This document shows positions 1 to 8,273 of a DNA stretch of 64,000 nucleotides, one piece after another. The number at the start of each line of letters is the position of its first letter. The first letter of the stretch is position 1. The stretch comes from Dyadobacter bucti (GTDB lineage: Bacteria > Bacteroidota > Bacteroidia > Cytophagales > Spirosomataceae): NCBI RefSeq assembly GCF_005869225.1, contig NZ_SWFP01000006.1, positions 1-64,000 on the forward strand, read 5' to 3'. Under the pieces are notes generated by a model, which was not told where the DNA came from, did not search any database, and saw only the letters and a list, made by a program, of their open reading frames with translations. The position numbers and the translations under genes were made by a program.

Positions 1-95
1 GGATGGAAGACTACAATCGCTTTCATCCGCATCAAGCACTGGCTGGCTTAGCACCGGCAACGTTTGTCAAGAAACTAGAAATGGATAAAGTCTAA
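1..95 (+). pseudogene. IS3-family transposase (OrfB), C-terminal end only
   Basis: A frame open from the window's left edge reads through MEDYNRFHPHQALAGLAP and ends in TAA at 93-95. The YN-R-HPHQAL-GL-P pattern is the conserved C-terminus of the DDE integrase core of IS3-family OrfB transposases. The rest of the gene lies outside the window, so it cannot be said whether the element is complete. It sits 16 bp from the convergent GIY-YIG-like gene and marks the left flank of an island that also has an IS3 remnant near 5.1 kb. Confidence 0.75.
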
Positions 96-111
96 ACGTA
101 CACTGTCCTCA

Positions 112-927
112 TTAGGGTAAGGCTTCAATAGCGGCCTCTCGATCTTGGAAGGAGACTGAATCTAGCCTCGATAAGTAGCCAAGTTTGTGCAAGTACTTAA
201 GCCCCTTAAAGCCTCCCGGAATCATATTCAATGAACAATTTTCGCTCATATAACGATCAACGATCCACTCTTCCCAAGCCATAGCAGCGTCGTAACTATG
301 GTTTAATGCAATAAGCTCGGAATTTAACATTACAGATGTATTACCTTGAAACTCGCGCCATTGTTTGTGAAAAAGCTTATTGCTGCCACTATTTATTTCT
401 CTGAAATGTTCTGCCATTCTAGTTAACCAGCTACGCGAAGTAATCCCACAATAAAACATCTCGTTCCCACGCACCTTGCCGTTTTCATCGAGCATTGTGA
501 TAGCATGCGAGTAGCATTGGTAGCCTTCGGTAGGATCTCCAAATCCTTTCATGATAGCCTGCAAGGGAAGATGAATCACCCAGGTAGTCTTTTCAGAATG
601 CTTATTTACAATATGCAATACAACACGCCTTTCTTCAAAAGTGCGCTGAAACTCCGTAAACTTTCTGTAGTCCCTCAAATCAACAGAAACTTTCCTACTT
701 GCGTTATCAAGTTCTATAACAACGTCGACATCGACTTTTGCAAATTCGCTCAGATCTCGCTTCCGATGACCTGACAAATTATGTCTCAGTAATTGTCGTG
801 GCATAGGGTCACCTTCAACTTCAAGATCAGACAAAAGTTGTTCGAGCAGCTTGATTAAATGTCTGATACCTAGTGAATAGTGATTGCCAATAAGGTTGTG
901 CACGTACTTCTCATTGATATAGTTCAT
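112..927 (-). CDS. GIY-YIG-like nuclease-domain protein
   Basis: This 271-residue soluble protein has a C-terminal half resembling a GIY-YIG endonuclease. FYCGIT occupies the position of the YIG strand and is followed by an arginine and an AEH motif (RMAEH), then a WEEWIV helix with a candidate metal-binding glutamate, and an NMIPGGFKG segment that matches the late Asn/Gly part of the fold. The first motif (GIY) is degenerate, so activity is uncertain. The N-terminal 120 residues are mostly helical and unrecognised. It lies 157 bp downstream of the large STAND protein on the same strand and is probably co-transcribed with it. Family assignment is by motif only. The context suggests a mobile or defence-related role. 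Confidence 0.6.
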   Translation of the reverse strand: MNYINEKYVHNLIGNHYSLGIRHLIKLLEQLLSDLEVEGDPMPRQLLRHNLSGHRKRDLSEFAKVDVDVVIELDNASRKVSVDLRDYRKFTEFQRTFEERRVVLHIVNKHSEKTTWVIHLPLQAIMKGFGDPTEGYQCYSHAITMLDENGKVRGNEMFYCGITSRSWLTRMAEHFREINSGSNKLFHKQWREFQGNTSVMLNSELIALNHSYDAAMAWEEWIVDRYMSENCSLNMIPGGFKGLKYLHKLGYLSRLDSVSFQDREAAIEALP

Positions 928-1084
928 CCATTTTCAATTTGTGGCACAGCAATGCCTAGTTAGCCTGATCCCAGCGATCCATTGCCTTTTCACTCGACTA
1001 CAATTGTAACGCTTGGTAGCCTGTCCAAACAATAAGATGACGTTCAAGACAGAACAAATCAACGCAGATGTAAATGTAGAGCTT

Positions 1085-4000
1085 TCACAAGCCGATTGTA
1101 GCTTCAGAATTAACACCATATGCCCTTAATCCATCATAAGAAAAGCCTAAAATAAATGTAACATCCTTGTTTTCATCCCGTCCTTTGACGAATCCTTTGC
1201 CTCCATCTGCTCTTGCCGGAACAAAATATGCCATTAAGCCAGAAGCAAATTCAATTTCTCCGCTTTCAGGGCCTTTTATGATGGCTATTTTTCCATTCAC
1301 CAACTTTACACTACTCATCTCAAACGTAAGCTCTCGATCACCTTCGTCTCGAGAGACCACAACACTTCTCTTCTTGATGCGTGCGAGTTCCAAGCCCTTA
1401 CCATACCATTCGGAGACATAGGCACGATAGGGATATGATCGTGATTTTTCACTCACTTCTCTTATTAGATTGGCCGCCATTTTAGCCGATATAGAATTTC
1501 CATCAATGGCCTCAATAACATATAGTATTGACAAATAAAAGCTTGCTTCGATAGACTGATCCGAAGATTTCCATTGGGCTAACTTTGGGAGTACATCAGT
1601 AACCTTAAGCGAACTGGAATAACGGGCGGCTTTGAACCACAAAAAAATATTCCTCCCATTACCAGGTTCTTGACTTACATTATCACTAAGGAGGCGTAAG
1701 ACTTTATCGAGATCCTTTGCGTCAAGTTTGTCCCAACCATTTGCACGACTAACATATGCATGGGCAAGACTCTGGCGTATGGCCGATTTGTCTACAGTAG
1801 TGTTTGCTGAAAGTAAGTTTTGCCATGATTGGATGATTGAGCTATAATTGTTGAAATACTCTTGAAGCTTATTTCGCGCCCTGACATAGTAAAAATCGTC
1901 AGGGTTATGATGCAGTTTTGATCGTACCTCTTCCAATAACATGCGCGCCTTAGTGAATAATTTAAGGTCGAAGTTATCAAGATTGGCAAGAAACTTGGAA
2001 CGGTCCTGAAAACTGGATTTCTTGAACTTGAAGTCTAGATAATGGGTAATAGCATCAATGTCTGTAATGTAACCGTAATCACTATTGATATTTAAGCGCC
2101 TTGATTCCTCAAATTGTTCATTACTATGCGTTATCAAGTTCTTAATTGTAGTCATATCCAGGACATCAGCTACAGCTTTGTGCCAATTTCTTTGCATTAA
2201 TGCTGCTGCCTGAGATTTCAAAATCATGCCTTTTATATGATATAATGTTGAATCTTTACTTTTAAATTCAACACTATCAAGCTCAAGAGCTGTGTCAATA
2301 CAATTTAGGGCGCTATTTTGATCCTTAACTACTAAATTATAGAAACGTGCTAGATGGCTCCAATAATGGACTCTGTCAGGAAACACCTCAGTCAGTCTAA
2401 CGAAAACACGCAGCCTTGCATTCTCGTCATAGAGTCCTTCCCTCACCAGTTTGGAAAACTGTTTTTCATCTTCGTCTTCACCATCTTCATCGTGACGCCC
2501 TATAAAAATTCTGTCCAATAGATCATACTCTGCTGTCGTTGGTTTTGATGCTCGGTTGCCAATCAGCTCCATGAATTCGATAGATAAATCTGACAAGCCA
2601 ATCCGCATCTGTTCTAGGGAGACACCATATATTGTCTTAAGGAATTCTTTTGCAATCAAGTAGTGTAGCGGTTTCCACGAATAATCAATTTCACGAACTA
2701 TTAAATGAAGCAATAGCTCGTGTATATGACTCTCTAATTTCACTGCTTGTGATTCCGGGAGCGCTAAAATGCTGCAAAAGCTCTGCGCTGGAACTGCCTT
2801 CTGTGCATAAACACCCGCAAAGCAAATAAATGATATTATCTTCTTTTGCTCGTTCGTCGCACTTTCAAGTGCACTTTCAACGAAATTATGAAGTCCACGA
2901 AAATTATCTTCGAATGCCGTTAGACCAAAAAAAAGCGGATGTTTCTCTTGAATTAATGGTGACTTAATTATCCCATTAAGTTCAGATTTTTTGTCGGGTG
3001 CAAGTTCCCCATACGATTTAGCAAATACAAAAACCTCATTATCAGAAAGTACTTCTGTTACGTACACCTGATCCGAGGTGAGATGGCTGGGCTTCACCAC
3101 CTTCCGCTGAACTTCTAAAAATGTAACAGGAAAACTACGAATCAAAGCCTCGTCTAAAATCCTCTTGCGCGATTCTGTACCGATGTATTCACTATCCATT
3201 AATATTAACGGCGGCAGTGCAGACAACTGGAATAATTCATAAATTCTATTGATAGTTTCAATAGGTCGATAAGTCTTCAAACAAGCTACAGGATACCGAT
3301 CCTTAAATTGCCAAGCTACATGCCTCGAAATCGTGCTTCCACCGATACCGGGATAGTGAAAAAGAGATATCATCCTTGCAGTCCTTTCCCTAAGGCTTTT
3401 GTCAACTCTGGCTTCTAACATTGAATTGTAATCTCTTTGTAAATCATAGTTTAGCATCAGGCCCTTCCAGCTGATTTTACCACCCTTGTAGAAGTCAACC
3501 CTTTCTGATTCATCCACGTCATCTAGTAGATTCCTGTGCAATAGCTCAAGATCTTCCTTTAGCCATACGTAATTGGGGTGCGAAATATGAGCGAAGCCTG
3601 AGTTTTTGTGGGGAATTATTATCTCGTCTTTGCTTAACAGTGGGTTAAAATATCTTCCGATAGTTAATAATCCGGTGGCAATTTGAGAAACATTGATTTC
3701 AACCTGGACGCCTTCATACTCTTCAGCAAATGTCAAATACCTATTGAGATCCGTAACTGCAAACACGAACCTTGCACTAACCGTAAATGAATTGAAAATA
3801 ATTTTTGAAATTTCACTGGCAAACGCCGAATTATCAGTAAGAACGATTACAATGGTGGGTTTTGAGGAGATCGATGATTGTAATTTACTAAATACTCTGT
3901 TCAAAAAAGTGGCATAATGGCTATTCCAGAATCTTAAAGCAGGGAAATGAGTATTAATCCTTCCAGTTAATCCATTTGCAAAAATCCAGTAGCAGGAATC

Positions 4001-4747
4001 CTGTGAAAATGACGAAGGAAGTGTATCATTCAAGGTGTACTTATGAATAGACCTTCTTAAAGTTAAATCACTAGAAATGATCGAATGAAAGCCTGATATC
4101 TCAGAATTCGGGTCTAGATCAATAACGGCGTTCCAATCAACTAATCCCAGTGGCGTAATTGTGTTCTGGGTATCCTTCGACAAATCAGTGATTAAGATAT
4201 AATTGTACTCCTTGCTAAAATTTTCGACAGCGGTAAAAAAGCTTAACCATTCATTTGATGTGTCAACTTTGATGGGCTGGACATTTGGTAGATTTTCAAG
4301 TCGAATTGGAGGCACTCTCAAATATGTTTCAAGTAAACTTCTAGTCGTCTCAAGGACAACTAGAAGAGAATTGTAGTGAGGTGTAATGCCGGAGTGTTCT
4401 GTATTATTTCTTACTGCTGCTTTAAGCTCCTTAATGGTTGTGACATCTATACCGGTAGCTGAAATTGTCGGTGATGCGTTTGCTACAAACAAATTAACCT
4501 TAGTAGGAAAACTGGGTGCCTCAATTATCCCATGCTGTGAAGAATGAATTACAGGGTCTGGAAAAATTGAATACAGATAATTTTTCAAAAACCACTCCAA
4601 GGTTTGATAGATATAGCCCCCCGACAGGGCTATTTCATTTAATACAGAATTAAGATCATTTATGGTTGATGCGGCATGCGCTTTTCGTAGAGCATCAATG
4701 CTTAGGTTAAATTGTTCAATGATTTTTTCTTTTGTTGGAGCAGCCAT
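1085..4747 (-). CDS. Large STAND NTPase with HEPN-like N-terminus, SIR2-like region, TPRs and C-terminal OB-like domain (SAMD9-like architecture)
   Basis: This 1220-residue protein begins with an all-helical segment containing R113-NNTE-H118, which fits the RX4-6H motif of HEPN ribonuclease domains. Residues about 150-370 form an alpha/beta region (VDWNAVIDLDP and similar) that could be SIR2-like. A P-loop follows near 466-475, PGIGGSTISR, with the unusual GxGGST form lacking the standard lysine, and a Walker-B-like PLILMDSE near 513-520. From about 750 to 1090 come helical TPR-like repeats, and the last 80 residues are beta-rich and OB-like. This order matches the published description of SAMD9-family proteins (SIR2-like, STAND NTPase, TPR, OB), with HEPN in place of the N-terminal domains. 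It is probably an immune sensor-effector. No signal peptide or membrane segment is visible. Confidence 0.6.
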   Translation of the reverse strand: MAAPTKEKIIEQFNLSIDALRKAHAASTINDLNSVLNEIALSGGYIYQTLEWFLKNYLYSIFPDPVIHSSQHGIIEAPSFPTKVNLFVANASPTISATGIDVTTIKELKAAVRNNTEHSGITPHYNSLLVVLETTRSLLETYLRVPPIRLENLPNVQPIKVDTSNEWLSFFTAVENFSKEYNYILITDLSKDTQNTITPLGLVDWNAVIDLDPNSEISGFHSIISSDLTLRRSIHKYTLNDTLPSSFSQDSCYWIFANGLTGRINTHFPALRFWNSHYATFLNRVFSKLQSSISSKPTIVIVLTDNSAFASEISKIIFNSFTVSARFVFAVTDLNRYLTFAEEYEGVQVEINVSQIATGLLTIGRYFNPLLSKDEIIIPHKNSGFAHISHPNYVWLKEDLELLHRNLLDDVDESERVDFYKGGKISWKGLMLNYDLQRDYNSMLEARVDKSLRERTARMISLFHYPGIGGSTISRHVAWQFKDRYPVACLKTYRPIETINRIYELFQLSALPPLILMDSEYIGTESRKRILDEALIRSFPVTFLEVQRKVVKPSHLTSDQVYVTEVLSDNEVFVFAKSYGELAPDKKSELNGIIKSPLIQEKHPLFFGLTAFEDNFRGLHNFVESALESATNEQKKIISFICFAGVYAQKAVPAQSFCSILALPESQAVKLESHIHELLLHLIVREIDYSWKPLHYLIAKEFLKTIYGVSLEQMRIGLSDLSIEFMELIGNRASKPTTAEYDLLDRIFIGRHDEDGEDEDEKQFSKLVREGLYDENARLRVFVRLTEVFPDRVHYWSHLARFYNLVVKDQNSALNCIDTALELDSVEFKSKDSTLYHIKGMILKSQAAALMQRNWHKAVADVLDMTTIKNLITHSNEQFEESRRLNINSDYGYITDIDAITHYLDFKFKKSSFQDRSKFLANLDNFDLKLFTKARMLLEEVRSKLHHNPDDFYYVRARNKLQEYFNNYSSIIQSWQNLLSANTTVDKSAIRQSLAHAYVSRANGWDKLDAKDLDKVLRLLSDNVSQEPGNGRNIFLWFKAARYSSSLKVTDVLPKLAQWKSSDQSIEASFYLSILYVIEAIDGNSISAKMAANLIREVSEKSRSYPYRAYVSEWYGKGLELARIKKRSVVVSRDEGDRELTFEMSSVKLVNGKIAIIKGPESGEIEFASGLMAYFVPARADGGKGFVKGRDENKDVTFILGFSYDGLRAYGVNSEATIGL

Positions 4748-5039
4748 GAGGGTTGAAAATTCCTTTTGTATTGATCAATTTTATGATTTTTGGAAATTTA
4801 CAAAGAATTATTTTGACAGATCAAGGGCATTTGCAAAATTGATTTGTTTACCAACTAATCCTCAAGGCTACAATTGCATTCGGTAGAAGGACGCATGACA
4901 CTTTCATAATTATTTAAATACACCTACATATGAGTATATGGGCTTCAATGTACAGTTAAAATTTACCTTTAACCGACTCTTACCTGGGATTGGAAGCACA
5001 GTCGGAGACGGTCGGCAGTAATGAAAGTGTGGCAAACGT

Positions 5040-5197
5040 AGGTAGCTTGTATGTACTCCATTTTTCAGACAGCCATTTGTTCTTGTATTTCTTTTTTCAG
5101 CAGCAATTCTTTCCCATTCAAAAGAGGTCATATTGCCGAGCCCTTCATGCGGTCTTCGCTGGTTGTACATACTGCTAATACATGTTGCACTTTTCAG
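5040..5197 (-). pseudogene. IS3-family transposase remnant
   Basis: On the minus strand the reading CISSMYNQRRPHEGLGNMT continues into SFEWERIAAEK. YNQRRPHEGLG-NMT is the typical C-terminal motif of IS3-family OrfB. An in-frame stop lies nine codons upstream of the methionine in this motif, so only the last part of the transposase survives. The downstream part of the frame probably covers the IS end. With the transposase end at 1-95, this brackets the GIY-YIG and STAND genes. The rest of the 4748-5410 interval shows no other gene. Confidence 0.7.
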
Positions 5198-5368
5198 CTA
5201 TCGAAGATTTAAGACAGAGCTTTACGCTTTTAGCAGTGTTTTCAAAATTTCAGAGAACTTATTGAAAACCCTGAATAGTAAAAAAATTCTAGTTTCAAAA
5301 GCTTGTCAACCAAATAATATTTCGTTATAAAATAATATGATATGTTGGGTATACTCTTTTTGCGGTAG

Positions 5369-5402
5369 GCGAAACGCCAGGTTTCCCAACCTGGCGTTTC
5401 GC
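5369..5402 (-). terminator. Strong hairpin downstream of the integrase gene
   Basis: A perfect 15-bp inverted repeat (5369-5383 and 5388-5402) with a TCCC loop starts 8 bp after the integrase stop codon, and the flanking GTAG/CTAC can extend it. No clear U-run follows on the minus strand, so termination is inferred from position and stability. Confidence 0.6.
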
Positions 5403-5410
5403 TCCTACGA

Positions 5411-6631
5411 CTACATCACCTTCAACCGCTCCCTCAACCCCTTCATATCCTCACTAATCTTCACATCCAATATTTTCGCATAAATCATAGTCTGCTTCAA
5501 AGACCGATGCCCGAGCATTTTTGAAACCGTCTCAATCGGCACCTTATTACTCAGCGTCACCGTAGTGGCAAACGTATGCCGGGCGATATGAAAAGTAAGT
5601 GTCTTGGAAATCCCGCACAGGCTAGCAATCTCTTTCAAATACGCATTCATCTTCTGATTGCTCAGAACCGGAAGCACAACGCCAGTAGCACAGCATTGAG
5701 GATGATCCTTATACTTCTCAATAATTTCCAGTGCTGTATCCAGCAGCGGTATACGTGTAGGCGCATCCGTTTTCTGGCGGGTGGTGTCAATCCAAGGCTC
5801 GCCATCGATGCCGACAACAATATCCGTTGTCTTCAACTGCTTCACATCTACATAAGCTAGCCCAGTGTAGCAGCAGAATAGAAAGATGTCCCGCACCTGG
5901 CTGATCCTTTCGACTTCAAACACTTTCTCGGTAAGTCGTTTGAGCTCGTCCCTGGATAGCGGGTTCTTCACAACTTCCTTCTTCGTCAGCTTGAACCCTT
6001 GGAACGGATCCTTCTTCAACCATTTGTTATTGACGCAGATCAGCACAACCTTTTTCAGATTGCTCATATACTTGATCGCTGAGTTATGGTTACAACCTCG
6101 TGCGCTACGAAGCCAGAAATTAAATTCAGTAATGAATTCATAATTCAAGTCCCTGATCGCCATATCATCCTTCTTGTACTTCCATTTAATGAAGGAAGCT
6201 GTATGCTCCTTGGCGGTCTTGTAGCGCTTCAAGGTGAGCGGGGCGAACTCTTGGCCGACAAGCGCTTCCATTTGCTCATTATGGCGCTGGAAGACTTCAA
6301 GGATAGTGCGAGTCTCATTGCTCTTACCAAGCAGAACATTCTTTAATGCTTCGGCTGTTAATTCCTTGTCATCCTCGATCAGCATCTTCTTTGCCTGAAA
6401 AACTTTAGAGCTCAACATGTCCAGATAGGCATTGAGCGTGCGGGTGTCTTCTTTTTGGCCGATGGCTCGGCCTGCATCCACATTCCACCTTGCGGGGCTC
6501 CAAAGTTGTTTTGTGGACATTTCGACGGGCTTGCCATCGACGGTAATTCTGAGGTAAACGTAACGTAAACCGTCCTTCTGATTCTTGGCTTGTTTTAAAT
6601 AGAAAAACAGGCCGAAAGTTTTTTCCAACAT
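5411..6631 (-). CDS. Tyrosine site-specific recombinase (Bacteroidota integrase type)
   Basis: This integrase has an N-terminal arm-binding domain, a SAM-like core-binding domain (about residues 100-200) and a C-terminal catalytic domain. Visible catalytic elements are RQKTD, HIARHTFATT (HxxR), LGHRS and the nucleophile tyrosine in QTMIYAKI. The first catalytic arginine, normally in TGLR, is replaced: the protein reads YTGLAYVDVKQL. The well-studied Bacteroides integrase IntDOT also lacks this arginine, so the change need not mean inactivity. The start chosen is the ATG at 6631 (MLEKTFGLFFYLK); an ATG at 6682 would add 17 residues atypical of the family. The gene faces the 3' end of tRNA-His, the usual arrangement for an element integrated at a tRNA. 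Confidence 0.9.
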   Translation of the reverse strand: MLEKTFGLFFYLKQAKNQKDGLRYVYLRITVDGKPVEMSTKQLWSPARWNVDAGRAIGQKEDTRTLNAYLDMLSSKVFQAKKMLIEDDKELTAEALKNVLLGKSNETRTILEVFQRHNEQMEALVGQEFAPLTLKRYKTAKEHTASFIKWKYKKDDMAIRDLNYEFITEFNFWLRSARGCNHNSAIKYMSNLKKVVLICVNNKWLKKDPFQGFKLTKKEVVKNPLSRDELKRLTEKVFEVERISQVRDIFLFCCYTGLAYVDVKQLKTTDIVVGIDGEPWIDTTRQKTDAPTRIPLLDTALEIIEKYKDHPQCCATGVVLPVLSNQKMNAYLKEIASLCGISKTLTFHIARHTFATTVTLSNKVPIETVSKMLGHRSLKQTMIYAKILDVKISEDMKGLRERLKVM

Positions 6632-6727
6632 GACGCTAGCATTTAAGTGGTTAAATATCGCGTTACCGGCCTTTCCAAACAAGATGTTTACGGCGTAAAC
6701 AGGTTGTCAATCAGAAACTTACGGGCA

Positions 6728-6781
6728 TTTTCCAGCGTCTTTTTTCGTCAAGCGTTGAACTACACGAATGACGCTGGAAAA
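6728..6781. repeat. 12-bp perfect inverted repeat between integrase and tRNA-His
   Basis: TTTTCCAGCGTC (6728-6739) and its exact reverse complement (6770-6781) are separated by 30 bp. An overlapping 10-bp perfect inverted pair, CGGGCATTTT (6722-6731) and AAAATGCCCG (6822-6831), spans it. The nested dyads between integrase and tRNA could be integrase arm sites or part of an attachment region. Confidence 0.6.
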
Positions 6782-6821
6782 CATGGGAATTTTTGCATTT
6801 TTTGATATGATCTGAAAAACG

Positions 6822-6856
6822 AAAATGCCCGCAAATCATTGATTTACAGGCATTTT
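6822..6856 (-). terminator. Hairpin terminator after tRNA-His
   Basis: AAAATGCC (6822-6829) pairs with GGCATTTT (6849-6856), with an inner AAATC/GATTT stem. It lies 25 bp past the tRNA 3' end on the minus strand and ends in a T-rich arm, as expected for an intrinsic terminator. Confidence 0.6.
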
Positions 6857-6880
6857 GTTTGACTTTGAACTTATTTCAAG

Positions 6881-6954
6881 GGAGGGAGACGGGTCTCGAA
6901 CCCGCGACCTCTAGAACCACAATCTAGCGCTCTAACCGACTGAGCTACAACCTC
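6881..6954 (-). tRNA. tRNA-His (anticodon GTG)
   Basis: The minus strand folds as a tRNA: D stem GCTC, anticodon stem CTAGA/TCTAG around the loop TTGTGGT (anticodon GTG), and T stem GCGGG/CCCGT with TTCGAGA. A G at 6955 could be the extra G-1 of tRNA-His pairing with C73 at 6881. Acceptor pairs 5-68 and 6-67 appear mismatched (T/C and T/T). CCA is not encoded. The integrase lies on the 3' side, so this is the likely attachment gene of the left island. Confidence 0.9.
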
Positions 6955-7070
6955 CGTTCTGAGGGGAAAACCCCTTTCGAGGATACAAAAGTAGGAAAAG
7001 GTTTGAAGGTTGCAAGAGTAAATGTGCACTTTTTTTTCAACCTCCAAACCTATATCTATATTTTTAACCC

Positions 7071-7676
7071 TTAGTTCGCTCCAACATAAAGAGCGTCAGC
7101 AGCTTTCCAGTCTACTACGTTCCAATATGCGTCGATGTAATCCGGGCGCTTGTTTTGATATTTTAAATAATAAGCATGTTCCCACACGTCCAAACCGATG
7201 ATAGGCGTTCCTTTTGTCTCCGCAATGTCCATCAATGGGTTGTCCTGGTTTGGTGTAGAAGTAATGGCTACGCCATCACCTGTTTTGATCAACCATGCCC
7301 AGCCTGAACCGAAACGGCCTGTTGCTGCTTTTTTGAACTCGTCTTTGAATGCTGCAAATGATCCGAATTTCGCTGTGATGGCTTTGCCTAGCTCGCCTGT
7401 TGGTTCACCACCGCCGTTGGCGGAAAGCGATTTCCAGAAAAATGCGTGGTTCCAGTGACCACCGCCGTTGTTACGAACTGGTGCCGGGGCTTTGCTGATA
7501 TTCGCAATAATTTCTTCTATGCTTTTGCCTTCCAATTCAGTTCCTGCTACTGCTGCATTTAAATTGGTAACATAGGCCTGATGGTGACGGTCGTGATGTA
7601 TCTCCATGGTCAATGCATCAAAATGTGGTTCTAATGCATTGTTCGCGTAAGGTAAGGGATCCAGTGTAAATGCCAT
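7071..7676 (-). CDS. sodA: Superoxide dismutase (Fe/Mn family)
   Basis: This 201-residue cytoplasmic enzyme converts superoxide to hydrogen peroxide and oxygen. Family hallmarks are present: an N-terminal helical hairpin with EIHHDRHHQAYV (metal ligand His27 and the active-site region), GGHWNHAFFW (second ligand), and the C-terminal DVWEHAYYLKYQ carrying the Asp and His ligands, followed by RPDY. Length is normal and no signal peptide is seen. Whether iron or manganese is preferred cannot be read safely. It stands alone between tRNA-His and tadA on the same strand. Confidence 0.95.
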   Translation of the reverse strand: MAFTLDPLPYANNALEPHFDALTMEIHHDRHHQAYVTNLNAAVAGTELEGKSIEEIIANISKAPAPVRNNGGGHWNHAFFWKSLSANGGGEPTGELGKAITAKFGSFAAFKDEFKKAATGRFGSGWAWLIKTGDGVAITSTPNQDNPLMDIAETKGTPIIGLDVWEHAYYLKYQNKRPDYIDAYWNVVDWKAADALYVGAN

Positions 7677-7739
7677 TTTAATAAAGTTTATTGGTTAATG
7701 GATAAAAGTACAATAGTTGGTTAACAGCAGAAAAGCGGT

Positions 7740-8192
7740 TTATGTTCTTAATTGCTTAAAAAACTTGACCAGCAAGGTTTCCGATTCGGCGGCCAGAATT
7801 CCGCTTGTCAGCTTGGTTTTGGGGTGTAAAATAACCTTACCAATTCTCGAAAAACCACGTTTGTCGTCTGATGCCCCGAAGACCACCCTCTTCATCTGTG
7901 TCCAGTAAAGCGCGCCGGCACACATGACGCAGGGTTCAAGCGTTACATACAATGTACAGTCCTGCAAATACTTCGATCCGAGGTTGTCGGAGGCGGCTGT
8001 AATCGCGATCATTTCCGCGTGTGCCGTGACATCATTAAGCTTTTCGGTCTGATTATAACCCTTACCGATGATGCGCTCACCGATGACAACCACGGCCCCT
8101 ACGGGTATCTCTCCTTCCTCATAGGCAAGCTCAGCCATACGCATTGCCTCTGCCATGAAATAGTTATCAAGAATGTCGGCCTGGATATTCAC
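7740..8192 (-). CDS. tadA: tRNA-specific adenosine deaminase (TadA-like)
   Basis: This CMP/dCMP-type deaminase has the zinc and catalytic motif HAEM in the first half and PCVMCAGAL in the second; GEIPVGAVVV precedes the active site. TadA edits A34 to inosine in tRNA-Arg(ACG), a tRNA encoded in this window at 37777-37850. The start is uncertain: an ATG at 8240 would prepend about 16 unusual residues (MRSDGCPVFL...), while a GTG at 8192 gives a family-like N-terminus beginning MNIQADILDNYF. Related nucleoside deaminases share these motifs, but length and the surrounding sequence favour TadA. Confidence 0.88.
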   Translation of the reverse strand: MNIQADILDNYFMAEAMRMAELAYEEGEIPVGAVVVIGERIIGKGYNQTEKLNDVTAHAEMIAITAASDNLGSKYLQDCTLYVTLEPCVMCAGALYWTQMKRVVFGASDDKRGFSRIGKVILHPKTKLTSGILAAESETLLVKFFKQLRT

Positions 8193-8273
8193 GCTCTTCT
8201 TAGGTCGGGTTAAAAAAACAGGACATCCATCGCTTCGCAATAAATGTCCCGGTATTATTTACTGTAAATTACT

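Noticed and set aside
934..1119. 61-codon frame between the GIY-YIG-like and STAND genes
   Set aside because: It overlaps the STAND gene end, has an unlikely cysteine-rich composition and no family pattern.
4910..5092. Downstream part of the IS3 remnant frame as a separate gene
   Set aside because: The sequence after AAEK does not look like protein and probably covers an IS end.
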